Below, piece by piece: positions 1 through 8,972 of a stretch of 64,000 nt of DNA; positions within the stretch are counted from its first letter, which is position 1; each line of letters begins with the position of its first letter. Both the position numbers and the translations under genes were made by a program. The notes under the pieces were generated by a model that saw only the letters and a program-made list of their open reading frames with translations, searched no databases and was not told where the DNA came from. The stretch spans positions 310,001 to 374,000 of the forward strand of contig NZ_SFCC01000003.1 of assembly GCF_004214935.1 (NCBI RefSeq). The letters run 5' to 3'. Origin of the DNA: Amycolatopsis suaedae (GTDB lineage Bacteria > Actinomycetota > Actinomycetes > Mycobacteriales > Pseudonocardiaceae).

Positions 1-967
1 GGTCCATCTCCTCGTGGTTCTCCCACGCCTCGGGAATCATCATCAGCACGGCGTGCGGCAGCGGCCTGCCGCCGAGGTGGAGCAGCTCCAGCACCTCGTC
101 GAAGGACGCCGAGTCGCTGGCGTCGCGGGTGATGATCGGGTGGAGCCTGCGCAGGTCGCCCGGGATGAGGTCGCTGGCGAGCATCGACTCGCGCGCGTCC
201 ATCCAGTTCCGGTTGCCGCGCAGCGTGTTGATCTCGCCGTTGTGCGCGACGTAGCGGTACGGGTGGGCCAGCGGCCAGGACGGGAAGGTGTTGGTGGAGA
301 AGCGGGAGTGCACCAGGCCCAGCGCGCTGGTGACGCGCTCGTCGGTCAGGTCGACGAAGAACTTCTCGACCTGCGGCTCGGTGAGCATTCCCTTGTAGAC
401 GATGGTGCGCGCGGACAGGCTGGGGAAGTACACGTCCAGCTCGTGCTCGACGCGCTTGCGCACGCAGAACGCGATGCGCTCCAGCGCGATGCCGTCGACG
501 TCCGGGGTGCGCGGGGCGAGGAACAGCTGGACCATCCGCGGCATGGTGGTGGCGGCCGTCGGCCCGACGTGCTCGGTGCGAACGGGCAGCTCGCGCCAGC
601 CCAGTACCTGGGTGTCCTCCTCGCCTGCGATGCGCTCGACCGCGCTCATCGTGCGGCCGCGCTCGGCGTCGTCGACGGGCAGGAAGGCCGTACCCACGGC
701 GTAGGCGCCCGCGGGGGGCAGCGAGAAGTCGACGACCTCGCGATAGAAGGCGTCGGGCACCTGGATCAGGATGCCGGCGCCGTCGCCGGTCTCCGGTTCG
801 GCGCCCCTGGCGCCACGGTGCTCCAGGTTGCGCAGGGCGACCAGCGCTTTGCGGACGATCCCGTGATCTCTGCGGCCGGCGAGATCGGCGACGAACGCGA
901 CGCCACAGGCGTCGTGCTCGTTGGACGGGTCGTAAAGGCCCCCGCTGGGGCCGGTGTGGCGGATCAC
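1..967 (-). CDS. gltB: Glutamate synthase large subunit, N-terminal part (runs off the window start)
   Basis: This is the first 322 codons of ferredoxin/NADPH-type glutamate synthase large subunit, which makes glutamate from 2-oxoglutarate and glutamine-derived ammonia in the cytoplasm. The visible part is the class II glutamine amidotransferase domain. The nucleophile is Cys21 in [10 protein letters not shown], after a short propeptide that is removed in this family. Further family motifs are [31 protein letters not shown] and [12 protein letters not shown]. The GTG start at 967 is preceded by a GAGGAGG ribosome binding site about 9 nt upstream. The FMN and Fe-S parts lie outside the window. 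Confidence 0.96.
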   Translation of the reverse strand, partial: MIRHTGPSGGLYDPSNEHDACGVAFVADLAGRRDHGIVRKALVALRNLEHRGARGAEPETGDGAGILIQVPDAFYREVVDFSLPPAGAYAVGTAFLPVDDAERGRTMSAVERIAGEEDTQVLGWRELPVRTEHVGPTAATTMPRMVQLFLAPRTPDVDGIALERIAFCVRKRVEHELDVYFPSLSARTIVYKGMLTEPQVEKFFVDLTDERVTSALGLVHSRFSTNTFPSWPLAHPYRYVAHNGEINTLRGNRNWMDARESMLASDLIPGDLRRLHPIITRDASDSASFDEVLELLHLGGRPLPHAVLMMIPEAWENHEEMD

Positions 968-1320
968 GGCTGGCCGCCTCCTCGGCGTCGGCCGCTCGCG
1001 TCTCACTCGAAAGGGGCAGGTTGAACAGACCTGGTTAACGGGTGGACGTCGAACGGCGATGGTCAGTCGAGAACGCGATGGAACGGCCCGGGAAATCGGG
1101 CACGGCATCATCGCAGGCCACACGTCGTCGGGTGGCCGGACGCACGTCGTTGTGCCACAACAGGCGCGAGGTCGGGGTCCTGGTGGTGGCAGGACTTGCC
1201 CGGCCTTGGTGGCGCGCCGAACTGCTCCCGGGTTCGCCGGGTCTTATGACAGTAGTGTGAAATCCGGGTTATCGGGATGGTTCGTGCCCGCGGCGTGGGA
1301 AATACCACGCTGTAGTTGAC
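968..1320. other. Intergenic region upstream of gltB
   Basis: No convincing gene is present in these 353 bases; the short open frames on both strands lack ribosome binding sites and family motifs. The gltB promoter is expected here, reading on the minus strand. The AT-richer stretch around 1236-1275, which reads TTTCAC then TCATAAGAC on the minus strand, is a weak candidate. No terminator-like hairpin was seen. Confidence 0.4.
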
Positions 1321-1635
1321 TTACCCCGCGACCGCCGTCATGGTTCCGACCTGCGAAAACGTGTCAAGGCTTGTTGCTGAATCGGTACGGTGCGACAGTG
1401 CCCGCATGCCGGACTCGGTGAGCCTGGCCGGGACCCGCTCCCACGGGGAGCCGGGACGCGCGGGGCTCAGCAGGCCGAGGTGAGCCAGCCGGTGCGCGGT
1501 GCTCTGGTCGCAGCAGGCCAGGCCGTCGATGAACAGGTCGGGCTCGCAGCTGCACGACATCTGCGCGTGCCCGCCGGCCACCGCCCGCAGGGTGGCTCTC
1601 TCCCGGTGGTTGAGCTGTATCACCTGGTCATCCAT
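1321..1635 (-). CDS. Small Cys-rich protein of unknown function
   Basis: This encodes 104 residues with no recognised enzyme domain. An N-terminal helix (HRERATLRAVAGGHAQ) is followed by a cysteine-rich segment, SCSCEPDLFIDGLACCDQ, and then a winged-helix-like stretch (AHRLAHLGLLSPA). Two Cys pairs could bind a metal, but that is only a guess. The ATG at 1635 has a strong AAGGAG about 7 nt upstream, which supports a real gene. It is transcribed in the same direction as gltB but lies 350 bp away, so it probably has its own promoter. Confidence 0.7.
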   Translation of the reverse strand: MDDQVIQLNHRERATLRAVAGGHAQMSCSCEPDLFIDGLACCDQSTAHRLAHLGLLSPARPGSPWERVPARLTESGMRALSHRTDSATSLDTFSQVGTMTAVAG

Positions 1636-1700
1636 GGTGCGCTCCTTCCGTACCCACGATTGAAACGCACACCACCGACATTTCTGACGCGACGCGCGGG

Positions 1701-1738
1701 CGCGAGTCGTAACGTTCCCGCGCGCGAGTCGTACGTTC
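1701..1738. repeat. Two CGCGAGTCGTACGTTC-type repeat units
   Basis: The units are at 1701-1717 (with one extra A) and 1723-1738 (exact 16-mer). The same 16-mer, with small changes, recurs at 15876-15933 and 51134-51191, and a related form at about 27694-27800. Confidence 0.75.
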
Positions 1739-1743
1739 GTGAT

Positions 1744-1796
1744 GCCGTGAAGGGGGCTCTCACGGCATGAGACGCCGTGAGAGCCCCCTTCACGGC
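1744..1796. repeat. Perfect long hairpin with 23-nt arms
   Basis: The arms at 1744-1766 and 1774-1796 are perfectly complementary around a 7-nt loop, ATGAGAC. The arm core is GTGAAGGGGGCTCTCAC, a variant of the dispersed GTGAAGG...CCTTCAC hairpin family. It lies between divergent genes. Confidence 0.85.
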
Positions 1797-2015
1797 AAAG
1801 TCGGGTTTGGACCGGGCCGGGCGTGGTTGTCGAGGGCGTCTTGGTTGCGAAAGGCGCAAGTGAGGTGCCGTTGGCTGCGCGGGGTGTGAAGGCCGAGTTT
1901 CTGTCGTCTCATGTGATGAAGGTGGCCTTCATGCACCTTCCCGCCGGGCGGTCGCGGCCCCACCAGTCACACCCGGCCCAGCAGACCCAGCCGTCACCAC
2001 GAAAGAGACCCAGCA

Positions 2016-2069
2016 AACTCCCCCAATGTGGCATTGGGGGAGTTCAAGTTCCCCAATGCCACATTGGGG
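2016..2069. repeat. Twin palindromes with a CCCCAATG...CATTGGGG core
   Basis: The first is a 29-bp palindrome (2016-2044) with 13-nt arms AACTCCCCCAATG and a TGG centre. The second (2051-2069) has arms CCCCAATG and a CCA centre. The two are also inverted copies of each other, so one large or two small hairpins could form. Confidence 0.85.
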
Positions 2070-2165
2070 GCACGCAGTACCCGGACTTTGCCGGGACCCT
2101 GACGTCTCACGTGGTGAAGGTGGCCTTCACGTGCTTGGGCGCGGCGGACGGGATTGAATGGGGCG

Positions 2166-4955
2166 ATGCGGGAGCTGCGAGAAGACCTGCGCCGGGAGCT
2201 GGGGCGGATCGAGGGGCAGGCGGCGTTCGACCCCGGCACGCTGGCGCTCTACACCACCGACGCGTCCAACTACCGGCACGAACCGGTCGGCGTCGTGCTG
2301 CCCCGCACGGACGCCGACGTCGAGGCCGCCGTCGCCGCGGCCCGCGCGGTCGGCGTGCCGATCGTGCCCCGCGGCGGGGGCACCAGCGTCGCGGGCAACT
2401 CCTGCGGGCCGGGGCTGGTGCTGGACTTCTCCCGGCACCTCGGCGGCGTCGAGGACCTCGACCCGGACGCCCGCACCGCGTGGGTCCGGCCCGGTACGGT
2501 GCTCGACGACCTGCAGGCCGCGGCCGCACCGCACGGCCTGCGCTTCGGCCCCGATCCGTCGACACACAGCCGGTGCACGCTCGGCGGCATGATCGGCAAC
2601 AACGCCTGCGGCTCGCACTCGGTGGCCTGGGGACGGACGGCCGACGCCGTGCGCGAACTCGACGTCCTGCTCTACGACGGCACCCGCATGAGCACCGCGG
2701 CCACCGAGGGCCGCGTCCACGACGAGCTACGCCGGCTGGTCGACGGCAACCTCGCCACGCTGCGCACCGAACTCACCCCGTGGTCGCGCCGGGTCTCCGG
2801 CTACGGGCTGGAACACCTGTTGCCGGAGAACGGTTTCGACCTCGCCAAGGCACTCGTCGGCAGCGAGGGCACCTGCGTGACCGTGCTCGGCGCGCGGGTG
2901 GAGCTGGCCCGGCTGCCCGCCGCGAAGGTCCTCGCCGTGCTCGGGTTCGCCTCCGACGTCCACGCCGCCGACGCGGTGCCGGACATCCTGCCGTGGTCGC
3001 CGCTGACCGTGGAGGGCGTCGACGCCGACCTGGTCGCGTTGCTCCCGAAGGCACGCGCCACCGACCTGCCCGACGGCGGCGCCTGGCTGTTCGTCGAGAT
3101 CCCCGGCGAGACCCTCGACGACGCCGAGCGGCGGGCACAGGCGCTCGCCAAGGCAGTCGCCGGGCACCTCACCGGCCACCTCGTCCTGCGGGACACCAGG
3201 ACCCAGCGGCAACTGTGGCGGATCCGCGAGGAGGGCGCCGGGCTGGCCACCCGCCTCGCCGGTGGCGCCGAGGCGTGGCCCGGCTGGGAGGACGCCGCCG
3301 TCCCACCCGACCGCCTCGGCGGCTACCTGCGCGAGTTCAAGACCCTGCTGCGAACGTACGACCTGCGCAGCGTTGTCTACGGCCACTACGGCGAGGGCTG
3401 CCTGCACCTGCGGCTGAACTTCGACCTGCTGTCGGACCGCGGAGTCGGGAAGTTCCGGTCGTTCCTCCAGGACGCCGCCGACCTCGTCGCCGCACACGGC
3501 GGGTCGCTGTCCGGCGAGCACGGCGACGGCCAGGCCCGCTCGGAACTGCTGCCGCGCATGTACTCCGCCGACGTCATCGAGCTGTTCGGCCGGTTCAAGG
3601 CCGTCTTCGACCCCGGCGGCCGGATGAATCCCGGCATCCTCGTCGACCCGCGCCCGGTCGACGCCGACCTGCGGGTCCGCTCCGGACACGACCGCGCGGT
3701 CTTCCTCGGCTACCCGCACGACCACGGCAGTTTCGCCGAGGCGACGCGGCGCTGTGTCGGCGTCGGCAAATGCCGCAACACCACCGGTCCCGGCGTGATG
3801 TGCCCGAGCTACCGGGTCACCCGCGAGGAGAAGCACTCCACCCGCGGCCGCGCGCACCTGCTGGCCGAGATGCTGAACGGCGAGCTGATCACCGACGGCT
3901 GGCGGTCCACGGAGGTCCGCGAGGCACTGGATCTGTGCCTGTCCTGCAAGGGCTGCCTGTCCGACTGCCCGGTCGATGTCGACATGGCGACCTACAAGGC
4001 CGAGTTCTACCACCAGCACTACCGCCGCAGGCTCCGCCCGGCGGCGCACTACTCGATGGGCTGGCTGCCGCTGTGGCTGCGGCTGGCGGCCCGCGCCCCG
4101 CGCGCGGCCAACGCCCTGCTGCGCAGGCCCCGCCTGGCCGCGGTGGCGAAACGGCTGGGAGGCATCGCCGCCGAGCGCGACCTGCCCGCGTTCGCCGGTG
4201 TCCCGTTCACCCGCGCCCGCCGCGACCTGCGGACCGCCGCCGGGGAACGGCCGGTGCTGCTGTGGCCGGACTCGTTCAACAACTTCTTCACCCCGGACGT
4301 CCTGCACGCCGCAACCGACGTGCTCACCGCGGCCGGGTTCACCGTGCTGCTGCCGAGCCGCCCGGTCTGCTGCGGGCTGACCTGGATGTCGACCGGCCAG
4401 CTGGGCATCGCGCGCCGGGTGCTGCGGCGCACGGTCGACACCCTGCGGCCACACCTGGAAGCCGGGGTTCCCGTGGTGGGACTGGAACCCAGCTGCACCG
4501 CCCTGCTGCGTGACGACGCCGCCGCACTGCTTCCCGGCGACGACGGCGCGGGGCTGCTCGCCCGGTCCACCCGCACGTTCGCCGAACTGCTCGACGACGC
4601 CCCGCTGCCGCTGCGGGACCTGGACGTCGACGCGATCACCCAGGTGCACTGCCACCAGCACGCCGTGCTCGGCTTCGACGCCGACGAGCGGTTGCTCGCC
4701 AGGGCCGGGGTTCGCAACACCGCGCTCGACTCGGGCTGCTGCGGCCTCGCGGGCAACTTCGGGTTCGAACGCGGGCACTACGACGTGTCCGTCGCCTGTG
4801 CCGAGGACCGGCTGCTGCCCGCCGTGCGCGAGGCCGATCCGGCCACGCTGGTCCTCTCCGACGGATTCAGCTGCCGCACGCAGATCGCCCAGCAGTCCGA
4901 CCGCACGGCCGTGCACCTCGCCGAGATTCTGCGCAGCGCACTCGACCCGCCGTAA
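2166..4955 (+). CDS. FAD-binding and Fe-S cluster dehydrogenase (YdiJ-like D-2-hydroxyacid dehydrogenase)
   Basis: This 929-residue fusion combines a FAD-linked oxidase, roughly residues 1-520, with a GlpC-like iron-sulfur module. The FAD-binding PCMH motif is PRGGGTSVAGNS, followed by LGGMIGNNACGSHS. The C-terminal FAD-oxidase domain has GHYGEGCLHLR and SGEHGDGQAR. The Fe-S part has CLSCKGCLSDCP and two CCG-type motifs (RPVCCGL, DSGCCGLAGNFGFE). Such proteins oxidise D-2-hydroxy acids such as D-lactate or D-2-hydroxyglutarate; the substrate here is not defined. ATG at 2166 is chosen; an in-frame TTG at 2154 is possible, and neither has a strong ribosome binding site. Residue positions are approximate. 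Confidence 0.9.
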   Translation: MRELREDLRRELGRIEGQAAFDPGTLALYTTDASNYRHEPVGVVLPRTDADVEAAVAAARAVGVPIVPRGGGTSVAGNSCGPGLVLDFSRHLGGVEDLDPDARTAWVRPGTVLDDLQAAAAPHGLRFGPDPSTHSRCTLGGMIGNNACGSHSVAWGRTADAVRELDVLLYDGTRMSTAATEGRVHDELRRLVDGNLATLRTELTPWSRRVSGYGLEHLLPENGFDLAKALVGSEGTCVTVLGARVELARLPAAKVLAVLGFASDVHAADAVPDILPWSPLTVEGVDADLVALLPKARATDLPDGGAWLFVEIPGETLDDAERRAQALAKAVAGHLTGHLVLRDTRTQRQLWRIREEGAGLATRLAGGAEAWPGWEDAAVPPDRLGGYLREFKTLLRTYDLRSVVYGHYGEGCLHLRLNFDLLSDRGVGKFRSFLQDAADLVAAHGGSLSGEHGDGQARSELLPRMYSADVIELFGRFKAVFDPGGRMNPGILVDPRPVDADLRVRSGHDRAVFLGYPHDHGSFAEATRRCVGVGKCRNTTGPGVMCPSYRVTREEKHSTRGRAHLLAEMLNGELITDGWRSTEVREALDLCLSCKGCLSDCPVDVDMATYKAEFYHQHYRRRLRPAAHYSMGWLPLWLRLAARAPRAANALLRRPRLAAVAKRLGGIAAERDLPAFAGVPFTRARRDLRTAAGERPVLLWPDSFNNFFTPDVLHAATDVLTAAGFTVLLPSRPVCCGLTWMSTGQLGIARRVLRRTVDTLRPHLEAGVPVVGLEPSCTALLRDDAAALLPGDDGAGLLARSTRTFAELLDDAPLPLRDLDVDAITQVHCHQHAVLGFDADERLLARAGVRNTALDSGCCGLAGNFGFERGHYDVSVACAEDRLLPAVREADPATLVLSDGFSCRTQIAQQSDRTAVHLAEILRSALDPP

Positions 4956-4964
4956 CGTGGGAAC

Positions 4965-6044
4965 ATGCTCAGCTACGCGTCGGCGGCCGCCGCGCTGCGC
5001 ACCCGCACCGGCGAGGCGGTGTTCGCCGGCGGGATCGCCGCGCTCGTCCTCACCGCCGCCGTGCTGGTGTCGCTGGCCGACCCGGCCGCGCGCCCGGCCT
5101 GGCAGGGCGGCGGCGGGCTGCTGGTCGCCGCGACCGCCGCGTTGCTGTGGCGGCGGGAGCACCCGGTGCCGGTGCTGGTGGTCACCGCGGTGTTCGGCGG
5201 TGCCTACTTCGCGCTCGGCTTCGCCGGCGGTCCCGAGCCGATCCCGTTCGTGGTGGCCCTCTACGCCGCCGCGGCCGAGGGACACCGGATTGCCGCGCTG
5301 GCGGCGATTCCGGGCGTCGTGGGTGTCGTCGCGGGCGTCAACACGGTCCGCGCCGAGCCACTGCCGGGCGCCGGTGAGCTGGCGGCGATCGTGGCGACGC
5401 TGGCCACGGTCGTCGCGCTGGGCGAGCTGGGCCGCGCCCGCCGCGCCTACCTGCGGGAGGCACAGGACCGTGCCGCCCTGGCCGAACGCCTGCGCATCGC
5501 CAGGGACCTGCACGACCAGCTCGGTCACCGGCTGGCCGTGATCAGCGTGCAGGCCGGTGCGGCACTGCTGCGTGGCCGGGACCGCCCGGAGGTCGCCGAG
5601 GCCGCGCTGACCACCATCCGCGAGGCCAGTACCGAGGCGGCGGGCGAGCTGCGGGCCACCCTCGGCGCGCTGCGCTTCGGAAGTACACCGGGTCTGGACC
5701 GGCTCGCCGACCTGCTGCGCGACGTTCGCGAGACCGGCCTGGAGGTACGCCACCACGTCGAGGGCACACCGTGGCCGCTCCCCGCGGCCACAGAGGAGGC
5801 CGCCTACCGCATCGTGCAGGAGGCGCTCACCAACGTGCTCCGGCACGCCCGGGCGTCCACTGTGGACGTGACGACCCGCTACCGCGGGCGGTGGCTCGAA
5901 CTGGAGATCCGCGACGACGGCACGGCGGCACCCGGCCCGGAGGGCGGCGGTCTGCGCGGGATGCGGGAGCGGGCGAGCGGAAGGCTGACCGCCGGGCCCG
6001 CACCCGGTGGCGGGTTCGCCGTGCGGGCCAGGCTCCGCGCATGA
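4965..6044 (+). CDS. NarL-type sensor histidine kinase
   Basis: This is a 359-residue membrane kinase. The N-terminal ~140 residues contain four to six hydrophobic segments. The HisKA_3 dimerisation box is RIARDLHDQLGHRLAVI, with the phospho-accepting His near residue 183. The HATPase_c domain has the N box in QEALTNVLRHA and the G box in EIRDDGT...GGGLRGMRERA. It overlaps its response regulator by 4 nt (ATGA), so the two are translated together. The signal sensed is unknown. The membrane-protein gene just downstream is a possible target. Confidence 0.93.
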   Translation: MLSYASAAAALRTRTGEAVFAGGIAALVLTAAVLVSLADPAARPAWQGGGGLLVAATAALLWRREHPVPVLVVTAVFGGAYFALGFAGGPEPIPFVVALYAAAAEGHRIAALAAIPGVVGVVAGVNTVRAEPLPGAGELAAIVATLATVVALGELGRARRAYLREAQDRAALAERLRIARDLHDQLGHRLAVISVQAGAALLRGRDRPEVAEAALTTIREASTEAAGELRATLGALRFGSTPGLDRLADLLRDVRETGLEVRHHVEGTPWPLPAATEEAAYRIVQEALTNVLRHARASTVDVTTRYRGRWLELEIRDDGTAAPGPEGGGLRGMRERASGRLTAGPAPGGGFAVRARLRA

Positions 6045-6709
6045 TCACCGTCCTGATCGCCGACGACCAACCGCTCGTGCGGGCCGGGCTGCGCACGATG
6101 CTCGACGAGCCGGACATCGCCGTGGCCGCCGAGGCCGCGACCGGCATCGAGGCGGTGCTGCTGGCCCGCGAGCACCGGCCGGACGTCGTGCTCGCCGACA
6201 TCCGCATGCCCGGGATCGACGGCATCGAGGCCACCCGGCGCATCGTGGCCGACCCGGAACTGGCCGGCACCCGGGTGCTCGTGCTGACCACGTTCGACCT
6301 CGACGAGTACGTCTACCGCGCGTTGCGGGCGGGGGCGAGCGGGTTCGTGCTCAAGGACACCGACCCGTCGCAGCTCATCGCGGGGGTACGGGCCGTCGCG
6401 GCGGGTGACGCCATGCTCGCACCCGCCGTCACCCGGCGGCTGATCGGCGAGTTCGCCGCCTCGGCGCCGCCTGCCGCGCCCCCGTTGCCGCTGGACCGGC
6501 TCACCGCGCGCGAGCGGGAGGTGCTGCACCTGGTCGTCGCCGGTCTGTCCACAGAGGACATCGCGGGCCGCCTGGTGATCAGCCTGGCCACGGCGAAGAC
6601 CCACGTCAGCAGGATCCTCGCCAAGCTGGACGTCCGCGACCGCGCGCAGCTCGTCGTGCTGGCCTACGAGAGCGGGCTGGTCCGTCCAGGTGAACGGCAT
6701 GCGACTTAG
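6041..6709 (+). CDS. LuxR/NarL-family response regulator
   Basis: This encodes 222 residues. The receiver domain (about 1-120) has the acidic pair in IADDQ, the phospho-acceptor Asp53 in LADIRMPG, the Thr in VLTTFD and the Lys in FVLKDTD. A C-terminal LuxR helix-turn-helix (about 155-215) reads LTAREREVLHLVVAGLS and LVISLATAKTHVSRIL. It is the partner of the overlapping upstream kinase. Regulated promoters are unknown, but the adjacent membrane-protein gene starting 64 bp downstream is a candidate. Confidence 0.94.
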   Translation: MITVLIADDQPLVRAGLRTMLDEPDIAVAAEAATGIEAVLLAREHRPDVVLADIRMPGIDGIEATRRIVADPELAGTRVLVLTTFDLDEYVYRALRAGASGFVLKDTDPSQLIAGVRAVAAGDAMLAPAVTRRLIGEFAASAPPAAPPLPLDRLTAREREVLHLVVAGLSTEDIAGRLVISLATAKTHVSRILAKLDVRDRAQLVVLAYESGLVRPGERHAT

Positions 6710-6772
6710 TCGTACGCCGGTTGTCACCCGAGGCTGACGACGCGCGGGCGCTCGCGGCGAAGACTCGGTCGC

Positions 6773-7372
6773 ATGATCACAGACGACATTCCAACCGTGG
6801 AGCGGCACCTGAGAACGGTCCTGCTCGTGGTCGGCCCGGTGGTGTTCGCCGCGTCGACGTTCTTCTGGCTTCCCGGCGGCACCTACGGCGCGACCGCGGG
6901 GGCCCTGATGGTGGCGGGCCTGGTGTTGTGGGCCTACGGCCTGCTGGCGCTGGTCGACGGCCTGCGGACGCGGCTTCCCCGGTACGCCGCACTTGTCCGG
7001 CTGCTGGTGGTCGGCGGCCTGGCCGGCGGGGTCACCTTCGGCGTGCAGGGCGTGTACGACGAGGTGTTCGCGCTGACCCGGGAGACGTCGGTGGGCGTGC
7101 TGGAGCCGTTCGGCTGGCAGGCCGACGTCGTCTTCTACTGGACCGGACCGCTGTTCCCGCTGGCGTTGCTCGCGCTCGGCGTGGGGCTCGGCCATGCCCG
7201 GCTGGTGCCGTGGTGGCCGGCCGTGGCGCTGGGGGTGTGCGGGGTGGCGTTCCCGCTGTCCCGGATCCCGAGGGAGACCTGGGTGGCCCACGCAGTGGAC
7301 GGCCTGCTGGTCGTCGTCTTCGCCTACCTCGCGTTCCGAAGCGCCCGTGCGAAAACCTCATATGTCATATGA
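6773..7372 (+). CDS. Polytopic membrane protein of unknown function
   Basis: This encodes 199 residues with about six hydrophobic helices and no recognised catalytic motif. The N-terminus is cytosolic-looking (MITDDIPTVERHLRT), followed by LLVVGPVVFAASTFFWL and further helices. Position directly behind a two-component system is typical for a regulated membrane target. No DNA-level anomaly was seen. Confidence 0.75.
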   Translation: MITDDIPTVERHLRTVLLVVGPVVFAASTFFWLPGGTYGATAGALMVAGLVLWAYGLLALVDGLRTRLPRYAALVRLLVVGGLAGGVTFGVQGVYDEVFALTRETSVGVLEPFGWQADVVFYWTGPLFPLALLALGVGLGHARLVPWWPAVALGVCGVAFPLSRIPRETWVAHAVDGLLVVVFAYLAFRSARAKTSYVI

Positions 7373-7379
7373 TTAACCG

Positions 7380-8132
7380 ATGGGTGACGCCGATGTGCTG
7401 ATCAGCGCCGGCCACCTGCGTCAGGTCGGCACCGAGATCCTGGAGGCGGTCGGGACCGGGCACGAGGACGCCGTGGCCGTCGCCGGATCGCTGGTCCGGG
7501 CCGACCTGCGCGGTCACGAAGCCCACGGCGTACGCCGGCTGCCCGGCTACGTGCGGGCGGTCCGCGAGGGCGGGGTCGACCCGACGGCCGCGCCGGAGTC
7601 CGAGCGGCCCAGCCCGGGAACCGTGGTGGTGTACGGAAACCGGGCGTTCGGGCAGCTCGCGGCCGCGCACGCGGTACGCGAGCTGTGCGTGGTCGCCGCC
7701 CAGCAGGGCAGCGGGGTCGCGGTGATCCGTGATCCCGCGCACGTCGGCAGGCTCGGCGAGTACGTCGCCGCGCTTGCCGACCTGGGGCTGGTCGCCATGG
7801 CGTTCGGCTCCGCCGCGTCGCTGGCGTGGGCCGTGCCGAGGGGCACCGGGCAGCCGCCGGTGGTGCTGGACCGCACCGATCACGCCGACCCGGGACTGGG
7901 GCTGCTGACCGGGCTCGCCGGTGGTCTGGCCGGCACCGGCATGGTGCTGCAGGCGGTCGACATCGCGGCGCTGGACCTGCCGGAGCGCTTCCGCGAGCAG
8001 GTCGAGCGGCTCTGCCGGGAGCGTGGGACGGTCCCCGGCGACCGCGAGGAACGCGCCGCCAGGGAACGGGAGCGGGCGGGAATCCCGTTGCCACGCCGGA
8101 CGTGGGAGGAGCTGACCGCGTTGCGCGGTTAG
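7380..8132 (+). CDS. Ldh-family (malate/L-lactate dehydrogenase fold) oxidoreductase, internally shortened
   Basis: At 250 residues this is about 100 shorter than usual family members (~340-360). The N-terminal part is clearly Ldh-like: DLRGHEAHGVRRLPGYV holds the conserved His pair, and GNRAFGQLAA and DPAHVGRLGEYVAALADLGL follow. The family's central NAD(P)-binding section, normally with a TNP-type motif, LDMATS-like and KGYGLAL-like segments, is reduced to a short Gly-rich stretch (GLGLLTGLAGGLAGTG). The end (GIPLPRRTWEEL) is again family-like. The frame is intact, so this looks like in-frame deletion rather than frameshift. It may be inactive or have a non-enzymatic role. An SDR gene follows 9 bp downstream. 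Confidence 0.75.
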   Translation: MGDADVLISAGHLRQVGTEILEAVGTGHEDAVAVAGSLVRADLRGHEAHGVRRLPGYVRAVREGGVDPTAAPESERPSPGTVVVYGNRAFGQLAAAHAVRELCVVAAQQGSGVAVIRDPAHVGRLGEYVAALADLGLVAMAFGSAASLAWAVPRGTGQPPVVLDRTDHADPGLGLLTGLAGGLAGTGMVLQAVDIAALDLPERFREQVERLCRERGTVPGDREERAARERERAGIPLPRRTWEELTALRG

Positions 8133-8141
8133 TGTCCTCGG

Positions 8142-8906
8142 GTGGACCTCGACAAGACCGTGGCCGTGGTGACCGGCGGCGCGACCGGCATCGGCAGGGC
8201 GACCGCACTCGCGCTGGCCCGCGCCGGTGCCTCGGCGGTGGTGGTCAACTTCTCCCGCTCGGCCGGCGACGCGCGGCGCACCGTCGCCGAGCTGGACGCG
8301 CTGGGCTGCACCGGCGTGGCCCACCGGGCCGACGTCGCCGACGACACGCAGGTGCGGGCCATGGCCGCGACCGTGCTGGAGCGGTTCGGCAGGGTGGACG
8401 TCCTGGTCAACAACGCGGGCATCACCCGCCCCGCGCCGCACGACGACCTGGAGGCGCTGACCGACGAGGTGTGGCACGAGGTCCTCGGCGTCAACCTGCT
8501 CGGGCCGTTCCGCTGTGTCCGCGCGTTCGCTCCCGCCCTGCGGCGGGCCCGCGGCGCGGTGGTCAACGTCGCGTCGATAGCCGCCTACCGGGCCGGCGGG
8601 TCGTCGATGGCCTACGGCGTGAGCAAGGCGGCGCTGCTGCAGCTGACCCGCGGCCTCGCCGTCGGGCTGGGACCGGACGTGCGGGTCAACGCCGTCGCGC
8701 CGGGCACCGTCGCCACCCGCTGGCAGACCGGCCGCTACGGCGAGGAGGAGTTCGCCCGGCGTGCCGAGGCCGAGGCGGGAACCGTTCCGCTGGGCCGGAT
8801 CGCCGGTCCGGAGGACGTCGCGCAGGCCGTACTGGGCCTGCTGGCGATGGACCTGGTCAGCGGGGAGACCGTGATCGTCGACGGCGGCAAGCACGTGAGG
8901 TACTAA
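8142..8906 (+). CDS. Short-chain dehydrogenase/reductase
   Basis: This 254-residue classical SDR has the Rossmann cofactor motif TGGATGIGRATAL, the structural NNAG motif and a catalytic Ser-Tyr-Lys set in VASIAAYRAGGSSMAYGVSKAAL. The ending SGETVIVDGGKHV is typical of FabG-like enzymes. A residue of Asn followed by Phe-Ser after the second strand (VVNFSRS) suggests NADP(H) rather than NAD, but this is weak. GTG at 8142 is used as the start. The substrate is unknown. It probably forms an operon with the shortened Ldh-like gene upstream. Confidence 0.92.
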   Translation: MDLDKTVAVVTGGATGIGRATALALARAGASAVVVNFSRSAGDARRTVAELDALGCTGVAHRADVADDTQVRAMAATVLERFGRVDVLVNNAGITRPAPHDDLEALTDEVWHEVLGVNLLGPFRCVRAFAPALRRARGAVVNVASIAAYRAGGSSMAYGVSKAALLQLTRGLAVGLGPDVRVNAVAPGTVATRWQTGRYGEEEFARRAEAEAGTVPLGRIAGPEDVAQAVLGLLAMDLVSGETVIVDGGKHVRY

Positions 8907-8972
8907 CAGAAATACCCGATACAGCGACTGTCGTAGCTTGTGCGGACGCCGCGCAGGCGGTGGACTCTGCGG

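Larger units (their letters stand above)
1636..2165. other. Repeat-rich intergenic region between divergent genes
   Basis: No gene was found in these 530 bases. The region contains two CGCGAGTCGTACGTTC-type units (1701-1738), a perfect 23-bp-arm hairpin (1744-1796), a half copy of the TGAAGGTGGCCTTCA repeat (about 1909-1937), twin palindromes (2016-2069) and another half copy (2101-2133). Because the flanking genes diverge, these hairpins cannot simply be terminators shared by converging genes. Confidence 0.7.

Noticed and set aside
954..1319. Plus-strand 121-codon frame opposite the gltB start
   Set aside because: There is no ribosome binding site or recognisable domain, and it overlaps the gltB start region.
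1823..4513. Long plus-strand frame starting in the intergenic region
   Set aside because: The translation is Arg/Pro/Gly-rich and overlaps the real dehydrogenase in another frame.
2727..5846. Long minus-strand open frame opposite the dehydrogenase and kinase genes
   Set aside because: This is a codon-bias shadow with Gly/Arg/Gln-rich low-complexity translation and no start signal.
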